Assembly: GCF_901709675.1 (NCBI RefSeq) | Contig: NC_051100.1 | Coordinates: forward strand, 6,946,001 to 7,010,000 | Direction: 5' to 3' | Length of the DNA: 64,000 nt | Source: Syngnathus acus | Lineage: Eukaryota; Chordata; Actinopteri; Syngnathiformes; Syngnathidae | Part shown: one piece after another, positions 47,701-62,700 of the stretch | Position numbering within the stretch: position 1 is the stretch's first letter | How the letters are laid out: each line of letters begins with the position of its first letter | The notes under the pieces: model-generated | What the model saw: the letters and a program-made list of their open reading frames with translations, nothing else | Databases searched by the model: none | What the model was told of the DNA's origin: nothing | Made by a program: the position numbers and the translations under genes

Positions 47701-50700
47701 TTTCTTTCATTGTAGCAAGTCAAAAACGCTCTGAAGTACACGATTGGATTTGTACTTGTCTGCGTGGTGTTGCTATTAATTGGGTAAGTTTTATGGTAAT
47801 TTATTTTGCTGCTTGACAATTGGAAAGGGAAAGACAAAGTCTTGAGTTTTAAATAAGGCAGATTTTCGATTTAACAATGTTTTAATCAAGTGCATTACTT
47901 GAATCTCTCCATATTGTCAAAATAGATGTTAAGTATTTGTACTAAGTCATAAAGTGTCTTGTTCACAAACATACAAGCTGCCTGTTACCAATCTGTATGG
48001 AACAGATGGCTTGGCTACATTTACATGCCGGCAAATATGTGAAACTAAAAGTTTTTTAACTCAATCCATAATATACAGTGTCAAGTGTGCTTATTTTATA
48101 GGCAACACCTACAAAACACAATCGATTTCCTGATGTCTTGAATTCAGCTAAAACGATCTTCCCGAGACATGCAATTTATCCAAATGTTCACTACATTGAT
48201 TGAAACTCTTGGAGTTTTATTCCAACAATGGTTTCATTCCCTCTATTTTGAACAACGTGTTCGCTTTCACCCTGAACTGCCACCAGGAGACACCAAGCTT
48301 TTGTTGGGAGACAGTCCACTCCGCAGCATCTTGCTTGAGTTATAAAGCTTTTGTTAACCTTTAAATGGTTTCTGACCTTTTAGTGCCGCATGTATACAAT
48401 TGTGATTAAAACCTTTCAGCTCTATCGGGACAGTCTTTGCCTGTCGAGATTAGGTGGGAACTCTGGGCAGTGTTATTTTTAGGGGGATCGGGATGCACAG
48501 GTTGAGAAGGTACTTTTTGGAGTTGAAAGACAAAAAAGAAGTGTATGTACTTCTTGTAAACACATCTTAAAGGAATTATTGTCGCATTGTCAACAGTTTC
48601 TAAAATACCCTTTTGTTAACGTATGCAACCATACCAAAATCGTTGCAAATCTTTGTTGTGTTTTCAGAGCATTTGTGCCCCTGGAGGCTCCACCACAACA
48701 GAATGCCACACAGTGGGAGAAAGTTCAATACCTTTTTGAGGAACTTGGCAGCGGCCGTAAGTACTGTTGTTTTATTGACTGACTGTTTTAGTTAACAGAC
48801 TCTGTGGTTTGAGGCTGTTAGGTAAGCAAAATGTTTTGCTGTGCAGTTTAACAACACTCGCATGTTTTTATTTCACACATTTGCATGCTAGTGTTAATGT
48901 CTGAAAAGAAAAATAAAAGGGTAAAACGGGATTCAAAATAAGCACATAGCTAATTTGTAATGGTATAAACAACATCAGTAAAGTAAACTCGATGATTTGT
49001 ACACTGTATAATGGCATCGCCATCTGGTTGTCTCATCAAGGACAACTTGTTTGTTTTAAAAATAACATCAGAAAGAAGTGACCCAAATCCCCCAAATAAA
49101 AAATGCCTTAAGAATTTATACAAAAACAGTGACGGCACAGTCCTTAGATGTCTTCACTTGTTGAAATGAATATAGCATGAATATATGCTAGGGTTCAAAT
49201 GTGAACTCCGAGGAGTCCTCTGGACCTCTGCCATATGCAGATCAAGAAGGAAGCTGAGCCATCTGCTATGTTATACTATTGGGGACCCCCAATGCGTGCT
49301 TCCTAACCTTCCTCCCTTGGCACAGGGGGAAATTTTCAGCCTGCCTTCGTGGAAATGTGAGGATCATCCTTGTTATAATCCACCCCCTCCCTTCTCTTTC
49401 TACTCTCTCCAGATGTGAGGTTAATTATGTTAAGGAAAGCGATGCCTGTGCACATAATGTAACCGACTGCTTTGTCGTGGCTGGTCACGAAGGTCAATGG
49501 ATCTAAATTATTTAAATGTTATATTCATGACAATTACAGTAATGTTCCATCTATTATGATTGGCGCATTGAGAACAATGTGAATTGAATTGCTTTCTCAA
49601 CTTTGCCATGGTTGCAGTTAGAGCTGGGGTGATTTTGTTTTAAAAAGTCATTATTTTTAACTGACTAAAATTACAATTTGTAAATCTGATCATTTCAAAA
49701 TAAATGGATTCAACTACCAAGACTTGACCACTTTACCCTTGAACCATTTACTACAGCATCAAAACTAGTATAACCAACATGGCAGGTGTTTGTGCAAAGT
49801 TTTACTTCACATGTATAGAGGTCGCTCACCTTCCTTCCAATACACGATGACAGATGCTATTAACAGACCACACCCTGAATATTGACTCAATATCCCCTAA
49901 TTGAATAGCCCCCGTCAAGGAGACAATGAAGTAGAAAAGCACCTGTGCTGACAGGCTGTCTTTGCGCTGTGAAGTTGCTTCTGAGAGCAATGACAACTGT
50001 GTAGCGTTTTACACACAAGTCTATGACAGGTGGGATCCTGACAGGGGAGAGAGGCTATCAGTCTGTTCATCAATCCCCCTCTTCTAACTCCACCTTTGAC
50101 AGCTGCTGTGACAACTATAGTTGCCCTTGCCTGATGGGTGGTCGCCTTTATGCTTCAATCAAAGGCGCAACTCCTCAGCTCAATTTACTTATATTCCCCA
50201 GATCCCGATTGTTTATTTATACCACTTCTTATTCTCTGCCGTATATTGAAATCAAAGGCTGAGACTCACTAACGATTTCACAGCAACACGTTATTCAAAT
50301 AGGAATAGTGAATGACTGACATTTGTTGTGATTCTCACCTGTTTTCATCGTTTCCTTGCAGAATAATACATTAAAATGAATTTTATGTTCTCCACTTTCT
50401 TCATTGCGTCTTTGATAATAGTGGGAGTGTTTTTTGACAGATTCAACAATACGGTGCTCTTTATGCTATGCGCGTAAGACGAGTCTTATCACTGTAGTGC
50501 AACTGCTAAGTGCAGACACTTGAAGCGTGCATGTCCTCGGGCATTTTGTTTTTTTCTTTTGCATTTGTGCAACTGAGCAAAACGTCATCCTGTTTGCTTT
50601 TTATCCCCACCCAAGCTTGAGCTTTTATTTATTTATCCCTTATTGTTATTTTTATAACATGAAATGTATGCAGAAATGATTTGGTCAAATAATTTTCAAA

Positions 50701-53700
50701 ATGTCAACCTGTCTTTCCTCATGCAGATGGCCTACATGCTCTTGCTTTCTCCATCAGCACTCTGACTCTGATCGGGATGCTGGCAGTGATCACTTACACA
50801 GTGAGTTGAGAGTGCCATGTATGGCCATGACACGTTATTGGCGTTACATCAGCACGTACTTTTTACGATGCGTGCATATGCTGATCTTTACTCACTGATA
50901 TCGTCTCAGTCAGTTGAGAACATCTTGGAGGTCACACTGGTATCTTTTCATCTTGCTGTATATGAGAAATCACACCGTTATTGATTTCTTTTTTTAAATC
51001 AACGGTCAAATTTCTTTGCCACAGATGTTTTTTAATCCTGGCCATTTCTTACAGTTATCATGAAGAATATTCTGTGAAGGTTGTGGCCTAGCTCTCACAG
51101 TAGTGCTGGGGGAAAACCAAAATACGGGAAAAAATACTTGGGCATCACCCCAAGCAGTGAAACTAAAAGTGACAGCCAACCTCAATCTATCCAATTTCTG
51201 TCGAGCCTAGAGTCCCATTTGACAAATAACACAACAATTGAATGTGGAGCTCTGACTGAATAATACACAACCTAGTAAATTGTAGAACCAATCTCCCTTT
51301 AGCATTTCTAATCCATCTCAACTGGGGTTTTACCTACTGTTCTCACACTTCTCAATAGAATGGCTAATGATCAAGTACAGTTTGAGGCGAGAGCGCTGCG
51401 TCGATTTGCACCACTCCTCTATTGCAATCGACTTTTCCAATAACATGCTGGAAAAGGGATTTTTTTTTGTATTTTGTAGCTACAGTCTCAAATGGGAGTA
51501 GAACTACATTCTTCATATCGGTTACATCTGATGTACGAGCACTTTCTTATCATTACATCGTAATGCTCCTCACTGTCTTTAGCTTGTCAGCTTGTTCTTG
51601 CTAAGTATAATTACAACAAATATTAATTCTGATATGATGGTGATTGCAAACAAAGTCCTTGGAGCGTGTAGCTCTCGATTTATCGTGAGGTAGCAGATGC
51701 ACAGTATCTTATATTTTTCTTTTTACACATCCAGCCATACTGGCATGTGGAATATCTCAATGAATTCATTAAAAAAATATTTATTACAATATAGATGTAT
51801 GGGTCAACTGCCTCACCTGTGTGCTGACCTTCCTCTTACGCAGTAATTTCTGGCCCTACATATGTAAATTTTAACCTCGTATTGAGAAGATGAAGGCCTG
51901 TTGATCTAATAACAGACTGTGACATTGACCTGCATGTCGTAAGTGAGGTCACATAATGAATATCACCAATGTCATATATTTTTCCCCCTTCACATAGGAA
52001 TTCTCTTTGCCTTATTTCATTCCCCAATGTTGAATTAGAGTTTCCCTTGATCCCAATACTGTATATCTTTAAACACATTCATGAGTAGTTTAAAGTAAAA
52101 AAAACCAAAAAGCATATATATTATATACTTTGCAAAAAGTTATAACCCAATTGACAATTGTGGCAATTTGTAAATATGCTCAAGCATGGAGGTAGACTGT
52201 TAAATGGAGATTCATAAACAAAGATTGATAAGATTAACATACACCTCTTAAAATGGGCTTACTGCTATGACATGACATTTTGGGAGATAGTTTCAAGCTC
52301 CTTGTCAAAAGCTTACAGACTTTGCCCGTCATTATTCAGTAGGTGTCAGGTAAGGCGCTCCAAAGTTAATTATGTAAGTGTCAGGGAAAAGGCTTAATTA
52401 TTTTGCTGTCGATCGACTGCCACACTTAGGCGCAATAAGTCTGTTCATTTGTTCTCCTTTGTACTCCTCAATCGAAGATTAGCAAAAAGTTTCTCAAAGA
52501 TTTGTTCGCAGATTACAGAAACGGTAGTTGATTTGTAAATGTCTTTACACAGAGCCTTCTGTATTGAAATGCCATTAACGTGGTTCGTTCAAATCACTGT
52601 GGTGTACTCCATATTTTAATTAGCGCGGTTGTACTTGATTGGCCTCTTTATCAAAGGATACTGAGAATCTATGTGAGCTTCCTTCTGTTTGGCCATACTA
52701 CTATAAGCGGCTAAACAAAGGGAAGGCTTGTGAAGGATGCCTGTGACTACCTAGTTCCTCCTCTTCCAACTCAACAGAGTCGTTCAATGATTCCAGCCAG
52801 TTACTTACCCCGAGTCCAACCGTACACACACACACACTCCCCACTATGCTCGGAGCTATTTTGGGTTTAAAATAACTAATGAGCAAGCACAATTTAATGT
52901 GAACTACAAATGTAGTCTCCACCTTTTTCTCTTTTATATTTCTCTCATGTTGTTGCACACGAGGGAAAGGGAGATGTTTCTCCGGGGATCTTGGACAGGT
53001 TTTCCTTTTATGAGCGTATTTGATATTCTGGACATGCTCCGGCCTTAAGAGCTCCATGATTCATTGCAGGAGGCGACATTCGCCCGTAGCGCAGATCCAC
53101 AGTCGAGACTAATAATAGGCTAGCCTTTCTTAGTATCCCATGCGACACTTACAACGCTTCATAACATGCAGAAACTATTAAAAGTTGTTTTAAAAATACA
53201 GCCTGACTTTTGGAAAGTAGAGGAAAGAGGGCAGCATGTTTGTCAGGGCTGAAAGATTCGTTGCACAGACCATGTCCTTTTGTTTTATTATGAGCCCATA
53301 AATGACTCTCTCTGCTCGGTTTGTAAAAGCGAGACATGACAGGCTGAGTAAGAGCGCATTGACTCGCCCCTGTTATATTCATTTGTATTGATCGCTATGT
53401 TGTCAGGTTTTAGAGGTGCCCCTCATTTTAAATTAAAGTTCAAACATCCCTCTAGGAGATTAAAGCCCAAATGTCAAAGATTTAAAAGCACCTTTTGAAT
53501 TTTGTGCAAATAGTCTCTATAGCCTTAGGAGCATTTTTCTTGGTTGTCTGTTGAAATTTGTTTTCCTACATGTTTCTTTCTGTCTGCAAATATTTGTGTT
53601 GGATCCGGCATGATATAAACTAAAGATGTTTATAAGATTATATATCATGTCATTCATCAGTCACGATATCTTGATACTCGTTACTGTAACCTTGAATACC

Positions 53701-56700
53701 CTCCCTAAAAAAAAGAAAAAGAAAAACCCTCTCTTGAGAAATGCATCACATTCCAGATGGAGGCTATATTGCTGTCACATGGGGGCACTGTTAAGCTGTA
53801 CATTGCAGTACGGTGATTTTAAACAGCGCTCCCCTCACAAAATGGTTGCAGCAAATGTACCAGTAGTTCTGACAACTATACATTATCCCATTTTAATTTC
53901 CCTCAACCAAAAATGACAAAGCCTCCAAATGATTATACTCATTGAGTTCTTGTTTACGTACCTTCAGCTTATACACCACACTGTTTTTTTTTTTTTTTTA
54001 GCAGGGGGTGGGCATGTGTAGGTGGATGCATGCGCCATATGCAGCAACCCAGCATGACAATAATGTGTGATTAAGATGGAAGCGTTGCTTTTCTTTTTTT
54101 ATTCTCCAGGCATACGGAATGTCTGTGTTGCCTTTGAATCTGATAAAAGGCACACGGAGTGTGGCATATGAACGCCTGGAGAACACAGAGGACATGGATG
54201 ATGTCGAGCATCAGATCGAGAAGCTGAAATCCAAGGTGTGACACAAAGATGCATCACTGAGCATGATCAATGTGTTTAGTTCGTTATAAGGAGTATGATT
54301 TAGACCATCAGAAATATGTTGATTCAAAAAATATGTTAATTATTGTTGTAGTTTGTACTGGTGTAGAACTGAACTAAACTGATTGAATTGTACCTCATCA
54401 TACAAATATGTATTTGCCCTGCTGTAGCTAACTACTATGATGCATTGCCGATGTACCCCACATAGAACGTTTTGGCCATAATTACAAAAGGTAGTTTGGC
54501 ACAACACAAAAAACAAGATACTTACATGGAAGCATGGTGGCAGCATCATGCTTTGGAGGTTTTTTTCCTTTAGCCTTAACTGAAGCTTTAGTCAAAATGA
54601 TGGGAGGTAAGAGTACCTCCAAATACCAGTCATTGTGAAACTAAACCGATCAGGCTTCTGCCAGAAGGGAAAAGAAATGTCAGGAAAAAAGTGCACTTGA
54701 ACTGCAAACTTTATTTGGGGTTAGTCAGAGTTCCCCTAAAAGGCCAGGTGTGTATTCTGTATTGCAGCCACATATAAGCATGTGCAAACTTGTCCAACCA
54801 TATTATCTAATTTAGTAATTTTTTCTTCCGCAAAATGATGTAGTTTTTTTCCTGACTGAGTTCTACACTCTAAAGGTTACAATAACGCTGAAAAAAAGTT
54901 TTAAAATTACTTAACTTTGTATTTTTATATCACACAAAATATGAATACATTTCTTATTCTCGATTAATAGTTTTACCATATCAAATGTCACATATCCAGG
55001 AGTTTAAACAAATGAATGACTGGAAAGAAAATCGATATATTGAAAATTGATTCAAAACTTAAAACTCCTTTTTTTTTTTTCATTGTCCTGCCTCTCATTT
55101 GTTTTTTCTCATTCAAACAGTGTTATATTGATTTTTTCTTCCTACCAAAAAGAAAACAAATCATGAATAATTAATATTTTTGCACTGACTTTGCATTCTT
55201 TGTTTTTTCTCCTCAGTGTCGAGATGGACGCCCTTTGTCATCACGGGACAGAAACCATCTGCAGGAACTCGAAGAAAAGTTGCAGGTCCTACAGCGGAGA
55301 GGGAGACACCTGGAAATTGCTGAGAGGAACTGCTGCAACAAAATGGGTATTGCTCTCAGACCTTTTAAGGTAAGGCTCATTTTCCGATGAATTACCACTA
55401 TCAAATTCAGTGTCCCCATACGAACTATTTTGTAGTTAAATGTTTATGATCGATTGGAATGCACAACATCAACGCTAATTTCCTCCCTTAACAGATGGTT
55501 TGTAATTTTTTGTTTTTCTACAGCTTAGCCAATATACTATAAATCTGCCAGTGTCAGCATTTTCTCATGCTGCAAAGAGGACTGCTCTAGATTCCCCTTT
55601 TAGCACCGCTGTACTTGTCTTAAAGAAAATGTCCTATTTTTCAGATATTATCTTTCCCCTCAGTGCTTTTATTTCATCCATATTTATCTACATCCTATGC
55701 CCTACAACGTAGGACCAATCTAAGATAACAAACTGGACCTGATGTATTCAAATCCCACTATGCCACTCGCAAACTGCAAGTATTTCAAGCAGAAGTCAAC
55801 CCAAGATGTCAAAACTTACAGTTTAAGCTAAACTTGGAATGTTTTCTGAACAGTGGTTTTTAAACTTTAATCTACCAAGTATAACTTCTAAAAAATACAT
55901 TCGAAACATTGCAGTGAATTTCCCAAGGTTTTTGTTTTTCTTTGTTTTTTCACCCGCTTTCAATTTTTGAAGCACTCTCCCACTGAGCCATGACCAGTTG
56001 GCCAGTTGGCAGTCAGAAATAAAAAATAAGCCAATTTTTTTTCTGATTAAGATGGACCCGCACCTCATTAAATTAAGAATATTTTAAATTACACTATATG
56101 TTAGACAAACAAGTTGCCCAATAATTTCATATTCCTGTCAGGCACAATATTTTTTTATCAATATGAAATGTCCCTCAAGCATTTCATAACCTTTATTGCT
56201 TTTTTGGCTGCCGCTAACCTCCCAAGCTTGAAGCATGTCTGGGCTGCACCATTGCGTCTTTTTGTCATCTTTGGCATCGTTGCCAAACTGGAGGCCCAAG
56301 CCATATGGTGTTGCTTTCACAGAAGACATGACAGATTTATTTCCATGGGCCAATAAATTGGCTAAGTATGTTACATTTATGTTGTTATCACTCTCTCGTA
56401 TTTTAACGCATTGTTTGTATATATGTATTTTTTTTTGTGCAGATTATACTGGGCATTTTCTTTATCCTGGTTGCTCTGCTCTTTTCTGTTGCGCTGTTCA
56501 TTTCAAAGTAAGTCTTAATATGTGTTTGTGTTAATATGACTTTTTGTTTTTTTGCATCTATTGGGTAACAAAACAGTACTTGCTCACATTGTCTTTTTTT
56601 TTTGTGACTGTGTTTTAGTCTGGATAAAGCTCTTCACTCTGCTGGTATCAGCTCTGGATTTATAATCTTTGGCACCAATCTAACCAATCCTTTGAATGAA

Positions 56701-59700
56701 CTTCTATTAGCTTTACAGCCTGTAAGTATACTCTCATGTCATTAGTTAAATATTTAATTGATTATTTTCAGTTAAGATATGCTTCACTGTATAGTTTACT
56801 GTTGCCTTCAGTTATGGATTTCAGCAATATTTTATTTTTTTCATGAACCCATGTTTTCATAAACTAAACCTCATTTGATGTGGTTACGGTTGTCTGGTTG
56901 TCCTTTGTGAAATATGGTGGATATTCTCTGATCATGGTTTTGCAGGTGTTTCCATTGGATTATATCCTGATTACAGTCATCACAGTGTATTTTGTACTCA
57001 CATCCATGGCGGGTATTCGCAACATGGGCATCTGGTTCTTTTGGATAAGGGTAAATGCAGACGCCAGCTCTCTGTTTTTTATATTGAGGCGCACATGCAT
57101 TTTCAAATAACGCTTTTCTTCCCTCTGCAGCTGTACAAAATTCGACCCAAAAGAACACGTCCCCAGGCTCTTCTCTTCCTCTGTATGATTTTGCTTTTGA
57201 TTGTTCTCCATACCAGCTACATGATCTACAGTCTTGCACCTCAGTACGTGATGTACGGCAGCCAGAAATATCTCATAGAGGTGAGGGAAGCTGTTTGTGT
57301 AGCTTCATCCCACTTATTTCTTCGTGTTCGCCCTCCCCAATAAGGCTCCGTTGATGGTTTCAACATCCATAGAGACCGTTTGTAGTTCTTGTTGGATTGC
57401 ACACCATGTGGAAGGTCTGCCTTCCTTTCAAATGATCTCTGTGGGGTGTGTATACATGCTTTAGATGCACCGCTGTGTTTCTATCTCACTGGAAAAATAT
57501 TTTCTCTTTCCCCTCAATACAAAGACAATTTTTTTTTTTTTAAATATGAGTCACATCGAAGATGGATTCTTCCACTCATATCATTCATTATTGCTGATGG
57601 CTGGCTTAACTAAAATGATCTGGTGAACTCATGTTTGTATAAACTATAAAGGTATTATATTGCTCAATTAAAAAAAATAATGAAGCTAAAACCTTGGTTT
57701 CATTTCTAGTCTTATAGAACATATTTGCCGGAAAAATAATCTCAGAAACAGAGCTTTATGTTACTTGGAAAAAAGATCTGTATTGAATCATCTCGCTTCA
57801 TACTTGTTTTGCTTTTGGTTATTTTCTAGTCTTTTAAATGTAGTAATATATGCATTTTCCTGTTTTGGGATGATTCTACTTTGATGAGTCAGCCTCGTTT
57901 ATGAAATGTATGTTTGTTTCTTTAATCTCAAGAGTCCATCGGGCCATACTTCAGGGAACACTTCATTCAGCACTACCAGGGTCTGTGATGCCAATGCGCC
58001 TGAGGGTGAGTGTGTCATCTTTGCTCGTAAGGTAGCAGCCGTCTAATAGCGAAATGCTGCCGGATCCCGCTGTACATTATCAAAGATTCATTTGCCACAA
58101 GTTGAGTGAAGGAGAGCAAGGCCAGTGTACAACAGAGCCATTTCATGTAGAACACTCTTCAGCAATCTTTATTGCCATCCATTATTTATTAAGGAGAATA
58201 ATAACATGGACAACCATTTACTAATGTGGCATGTAACCTTTTGCTGTCACTATGCCAACACTTATTACAGCACATCAGTCACAAAAACATGAAACTGTAT
58301 GTATGGTACATCTTTGCAACTATAACTATCCATTATGTATCCGGCTAATGTTGCAGTCACACAAAGCCGTTGTGATACAATTGTTTTTCTATTTCAGGTT
58401 TCAGAATACACTATAATTGCCAAATATATTCACTCACCTGCCTTAACCCACATAAACTTCAATGATGTTATTTTTTGTCTTTTCTGTTTAAAATCTACAC
58501 CAAACACTCTTGTTTTATTCTTAAACATGTATTTGTATGAGATTCTAGAGTCCAGACATTCATGGTTGCCACTAATGCTGCTAATGTCAGAGCTGTCAAA
58601 ATTAGTCGATTAATCGACAATGATTTGATTATCAATTTAATCAATTATTGTAATAGTGGTGTCATCATTTAGTGTTTTTTTTTTTTTCACTTAAAATTGT
58701 CCAAATCCTCTAAGGTTAGCCTCTCAACAGTAGTTATTCATTCATTTTTGCTCCATTATCTCCAGTAAAAGGAATTCTGATCATACCCAGAGATTTTAGA
58801 CATGTCTGTGTTCCCAACTTTGTGGGAACAGTTTGGTATGGCCTCTTTTTGTTCCAACATGACTTTGCCCCATTGCACAAAGTGAACCCCAAAAGGACAT
58901 GGATGAGAGAGTTTGGTGTGGATGAACTGAACCAGCCTGCACTGACCTCAAGCCAAAAGAACACCTTTTGGATAAATTGGAGCAGAGACTGAGTTACAGG
59001 CTTTCTGTTCCAACACTAAAACTTGCTCAGGAGTTTGTTCCACCAGTCCAAAAATAAGTCATTCAGAAGAGAAATTTAAGTTGTTCCAAAGTATGCAGTA
59101 CATTATACATTAGTTGCCATGACTACTACTACTTTGATTTTTTTCCTCTTACAAAGTACTTTTGGTGCATTACGGCCACTTTCTAAAATGGAGCTGGTGC
59201 AACAATATTTAATTATGTATTATGATCCGAATCTGAAAATTCTCATCCTGCGTTCATTTTCATAGCATATGCGAAAAACTGTGAATGTTGCAGCAACTAA
59301 TAGGATTTTTTGTGCTGCATTAGCTTGCTGAATAGTCAATAGGTCAGCCATAACTTTTTTATTCTTAATGATTGGACCTTAATTAAAAGAGGAAGAGTAT
59401 GTAATGAAAGGCAACAATCGGAGTGCAACCTTGAGTGTTCGGATTCCTGCTCATATTTTTGCACGCAAACTGGTATTTACCAGTGCAAAATATTCAAAGC
59501 AATTCCCATTTTTTTGTGTTTTTCTCATTTATTACCCCCTTTTTGTTAACTTTCAACTGCTATTTCCAAGGGAACTTGTTTGAATTCTTCACGCTTGGAG
59601 TGTAGGAAAAACACAAGCATGCCAGAGTCAGCAGCGTATATTGCCAACTGTAGCTGTACTCTTGTTTTGATTTTACATCAAACATAGCCAACCCAACTTT

Positions 59701-62700
59701 CATTTTATTGCCTCTACAGATATGATGCATCAGAGGCATCAAATGCTTTTAAGGAAAAAATTAAATCTGAATATCAGCACACGATTAGGAGAAATGGGAT
59801 GTAGAGTGTTGGTAAACCTGCCCTTGTCCCAGCTTGATTCTGGACAGTGTACGTATATCTGCCTTGTGTTATTTGTTGTCCTCAATTCAAGGCCTTCATC
59901 ATCACATCAGTGACCCTCATTAATGGTCGTATTGGGTCCCTTTTGGCTAATTAAACCGTGATCTAATGACATTTAGCATTTTCTAGAACTTCAGACTCAA
60001 TTTGGTCATATTATCCAAAGGCCTAGTGTTAAAATTGTTTGAGGTCCACGTTTTTCTTTTTATGTCAGCTGGCTTGTTGGCTTTGTCCTGGAAAGTATAT
60101 TTGTGTAATCCATAGTCATATTGCTTCTGTTTCCTAGCAACCCGAAGTTTGCTTGTGGTTTGTTGAAAGATCTTTGGGTGAAAGATGCTTTTTATGTCGT
60201 CTTGAACGTGTCAACCGATTTTCAAAATGGCAAAGCAGAGGCTCTTTTAACACAATCAAAAAATAATAGTCATTTTCTTTTGTGTCAGCCTCAGACTGTG
60301 GAAGATGTCAGTCAAACGCCTTGGGCACATCTGTTCATTTTAAAATCTACAGACATCCCTTAGTTCGGAATATTCCATTTCTTCCAAGTTCTTTTGCAAA
60401 AATGAGATAGTCCAAATGTATAATCCAGATGCCTGTTTTGTAAGTCACGTAAAAATGATTGTTTTAATTATTTTAGACCATTAATTCATGTTGTTAGAGA
60501 AAAAACATTTATTCTTTGGACATATAGCTTTCTGTGAAATGTCCTACATATAATTTAATCAGTGTGTGTATATGTGGCTTTTTTTTCTTAATTAGGTACT
60601 TACATGGATTTATTACTTTCATCAACCAATGATGCCCATGTATATATTAGCATAATCATTTAGTGTCAGTTCTGTAGCTTAATGCAAACAAATTATATGA
60701 AGCGGACAGTCAAATTTCAGGTCTCTTCAGATTGCCTGTATATTTTGATTGAAAAATGTTACTTAATTTTTTATGCGGTAATTGCTAGTCAGTCACTAAA
60801 ATGAAACGAATACCTGAATATGAACGAATACCTTAGAGTATTTTACCTCAAAGTATTTTTGAATTACTTTATTTGATGTTTTGATTGAATAGAGAATTTT
60901 GGTGGTCTTTCATCAATACTAGAGAGACCGTAGAAAAAAATATGTACAGGCATGGGGAGTAAGTAAGTTAAGTGATTGCACACATTTTATGTGCTCATGT
61001 CTGAATGGTGAGATGGAAGTTGTACATAATGCATGAGTGCTACACGGGGCAGCGCTCGCCAAGATGTGGTGAGTCAAGGTGAAATTACCTGTACTTTCAC
61101 AAGCTGCCCCGTGCTCATCTCAGAGTGCGCTAATGATTCCAAGGTGAGGCGGGTCAGCAGTGTACATCATAATATATTTCGTCAGGCCGCTGTTGTGAAC
61201 CATCTGTAGGTTTCATTCGGAGCAGTGCAAGTTCAGGTGAGCAGCTGGAGAGCTGCAGATGGCCCGGGTTCTGCTAGAAAATTGTGAGGTCACGAAGATG
61301 AATATAGACAAGCTTTCTCCCGAGGTGTGATGATGTTAAAGCTGATTGTTGTCATTCCTTCTCAGGACCAAAGCTTCCACTCTCTGTTTTATCTGTGCAT
61401 GAAGATGAACATATCACTTTCTTGTGTTTTTATATGCAAGGGGCAATCGGTTTATGCCCATCCTGGCATCTTACATTTGGAGGTAAACAACCTCCTTTGC
61501 TTTTGATTGACCTGAAGTTTTGTGTGCCATATTATCTCTCATGTCATGTTCAAATTGAAGTTTTATCTGACTTTAGAGGTGTATTTTTCTGAGAAACTTT
61601 GGTGTAATTCGTAACGCTGTTATCAACTTTCGAGTTAGCACTGTAGTCAACTTTTATGAATAAATGATGAGCTGATCTGTTTTGCTGATGATGTCTCGTA
61701 GCTCAGTCAGGGTCTCATTGTGTTGTTCATGGAGTTCAAGACGCCTGAGGAGCTGTGTACCAACCCAACGTCATGAAGAAGCAGAGTTTGTGCTAAAGCT
61801 CCAAATGGCTATCAAGAACAATGAAGATCGTTTCATCTCCCTACCGCAAATACTACTCAAATGTACTGGAGGTCCAGAATGCCCTCTCCCCATTAGTCCA
61901 TCCTTTTTGATACACCATCTTTCTCTTCTATAATATAGAGGCTTTGCTCGGCACATACTTTGTTTTTTGCAGCTGGATTCTAAGGACCATACTTTCCCGA
62001 AAAGCGAGAGTGGCACTTGAGAGTATTTTCCACACAGTTTGATCAATAGTAATTCAGGTTGAAATTGCATGTAAAGAAATGAGCAGCCCATTTATTATAA
62101 TTATACTCGACCCCGGTCAATACCCAAGCAACTGTCATTGTCTCTATAGCAACACGATATTCTCTGCTTTATCTACTAATCAAACCTTATAAACCCCAAT
62201 TTTAAACAATCTCAATGGACTTGCAGAAAACCTGTAATGTTGCGATTGTCCAAAAAGCCATCGTACTGTCCGAGAATGAAACTCAATGCTAAAGTGTGCT
62301 TTTACCTTTTTGGTGAGTAACAGCGCATAACTTCTCTGCACATTCATGCATTCCAAAGTCACATTTACACTGACAGTGACACGACTTTGCTCTTTTCCAA
62401 GACTTGTTTGTCCTTTTTACTTACACTAATGGAACAGAACTCCTCCTGAGTAGTTATGTAGTACTAGAGTAATAGCCAGTGTTTTTTTTTTTTATGTGAG
62501 CATGTTAAGCACTTGTACAATGCAGAACATTATGTGAGGTCACCGTTTACACTGGTGGACAGACATTTCAATAGTCCACCTCAAAGTTGTATTCAGTTAA
62601 TAGCTCTGTCTTAAAAACAAAAAGTTATCAAAATGTTATTGTCTTGGAAGCATACATGTAGATGTTTTACAGATATCATCAATGAAAGAATAACTTGATT

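Noticed and set aside
56871-57239. 122-codon minus-strand open frame
   Set aside because: It is the antisense shadow of lmbrd1 exons 12 and 13.
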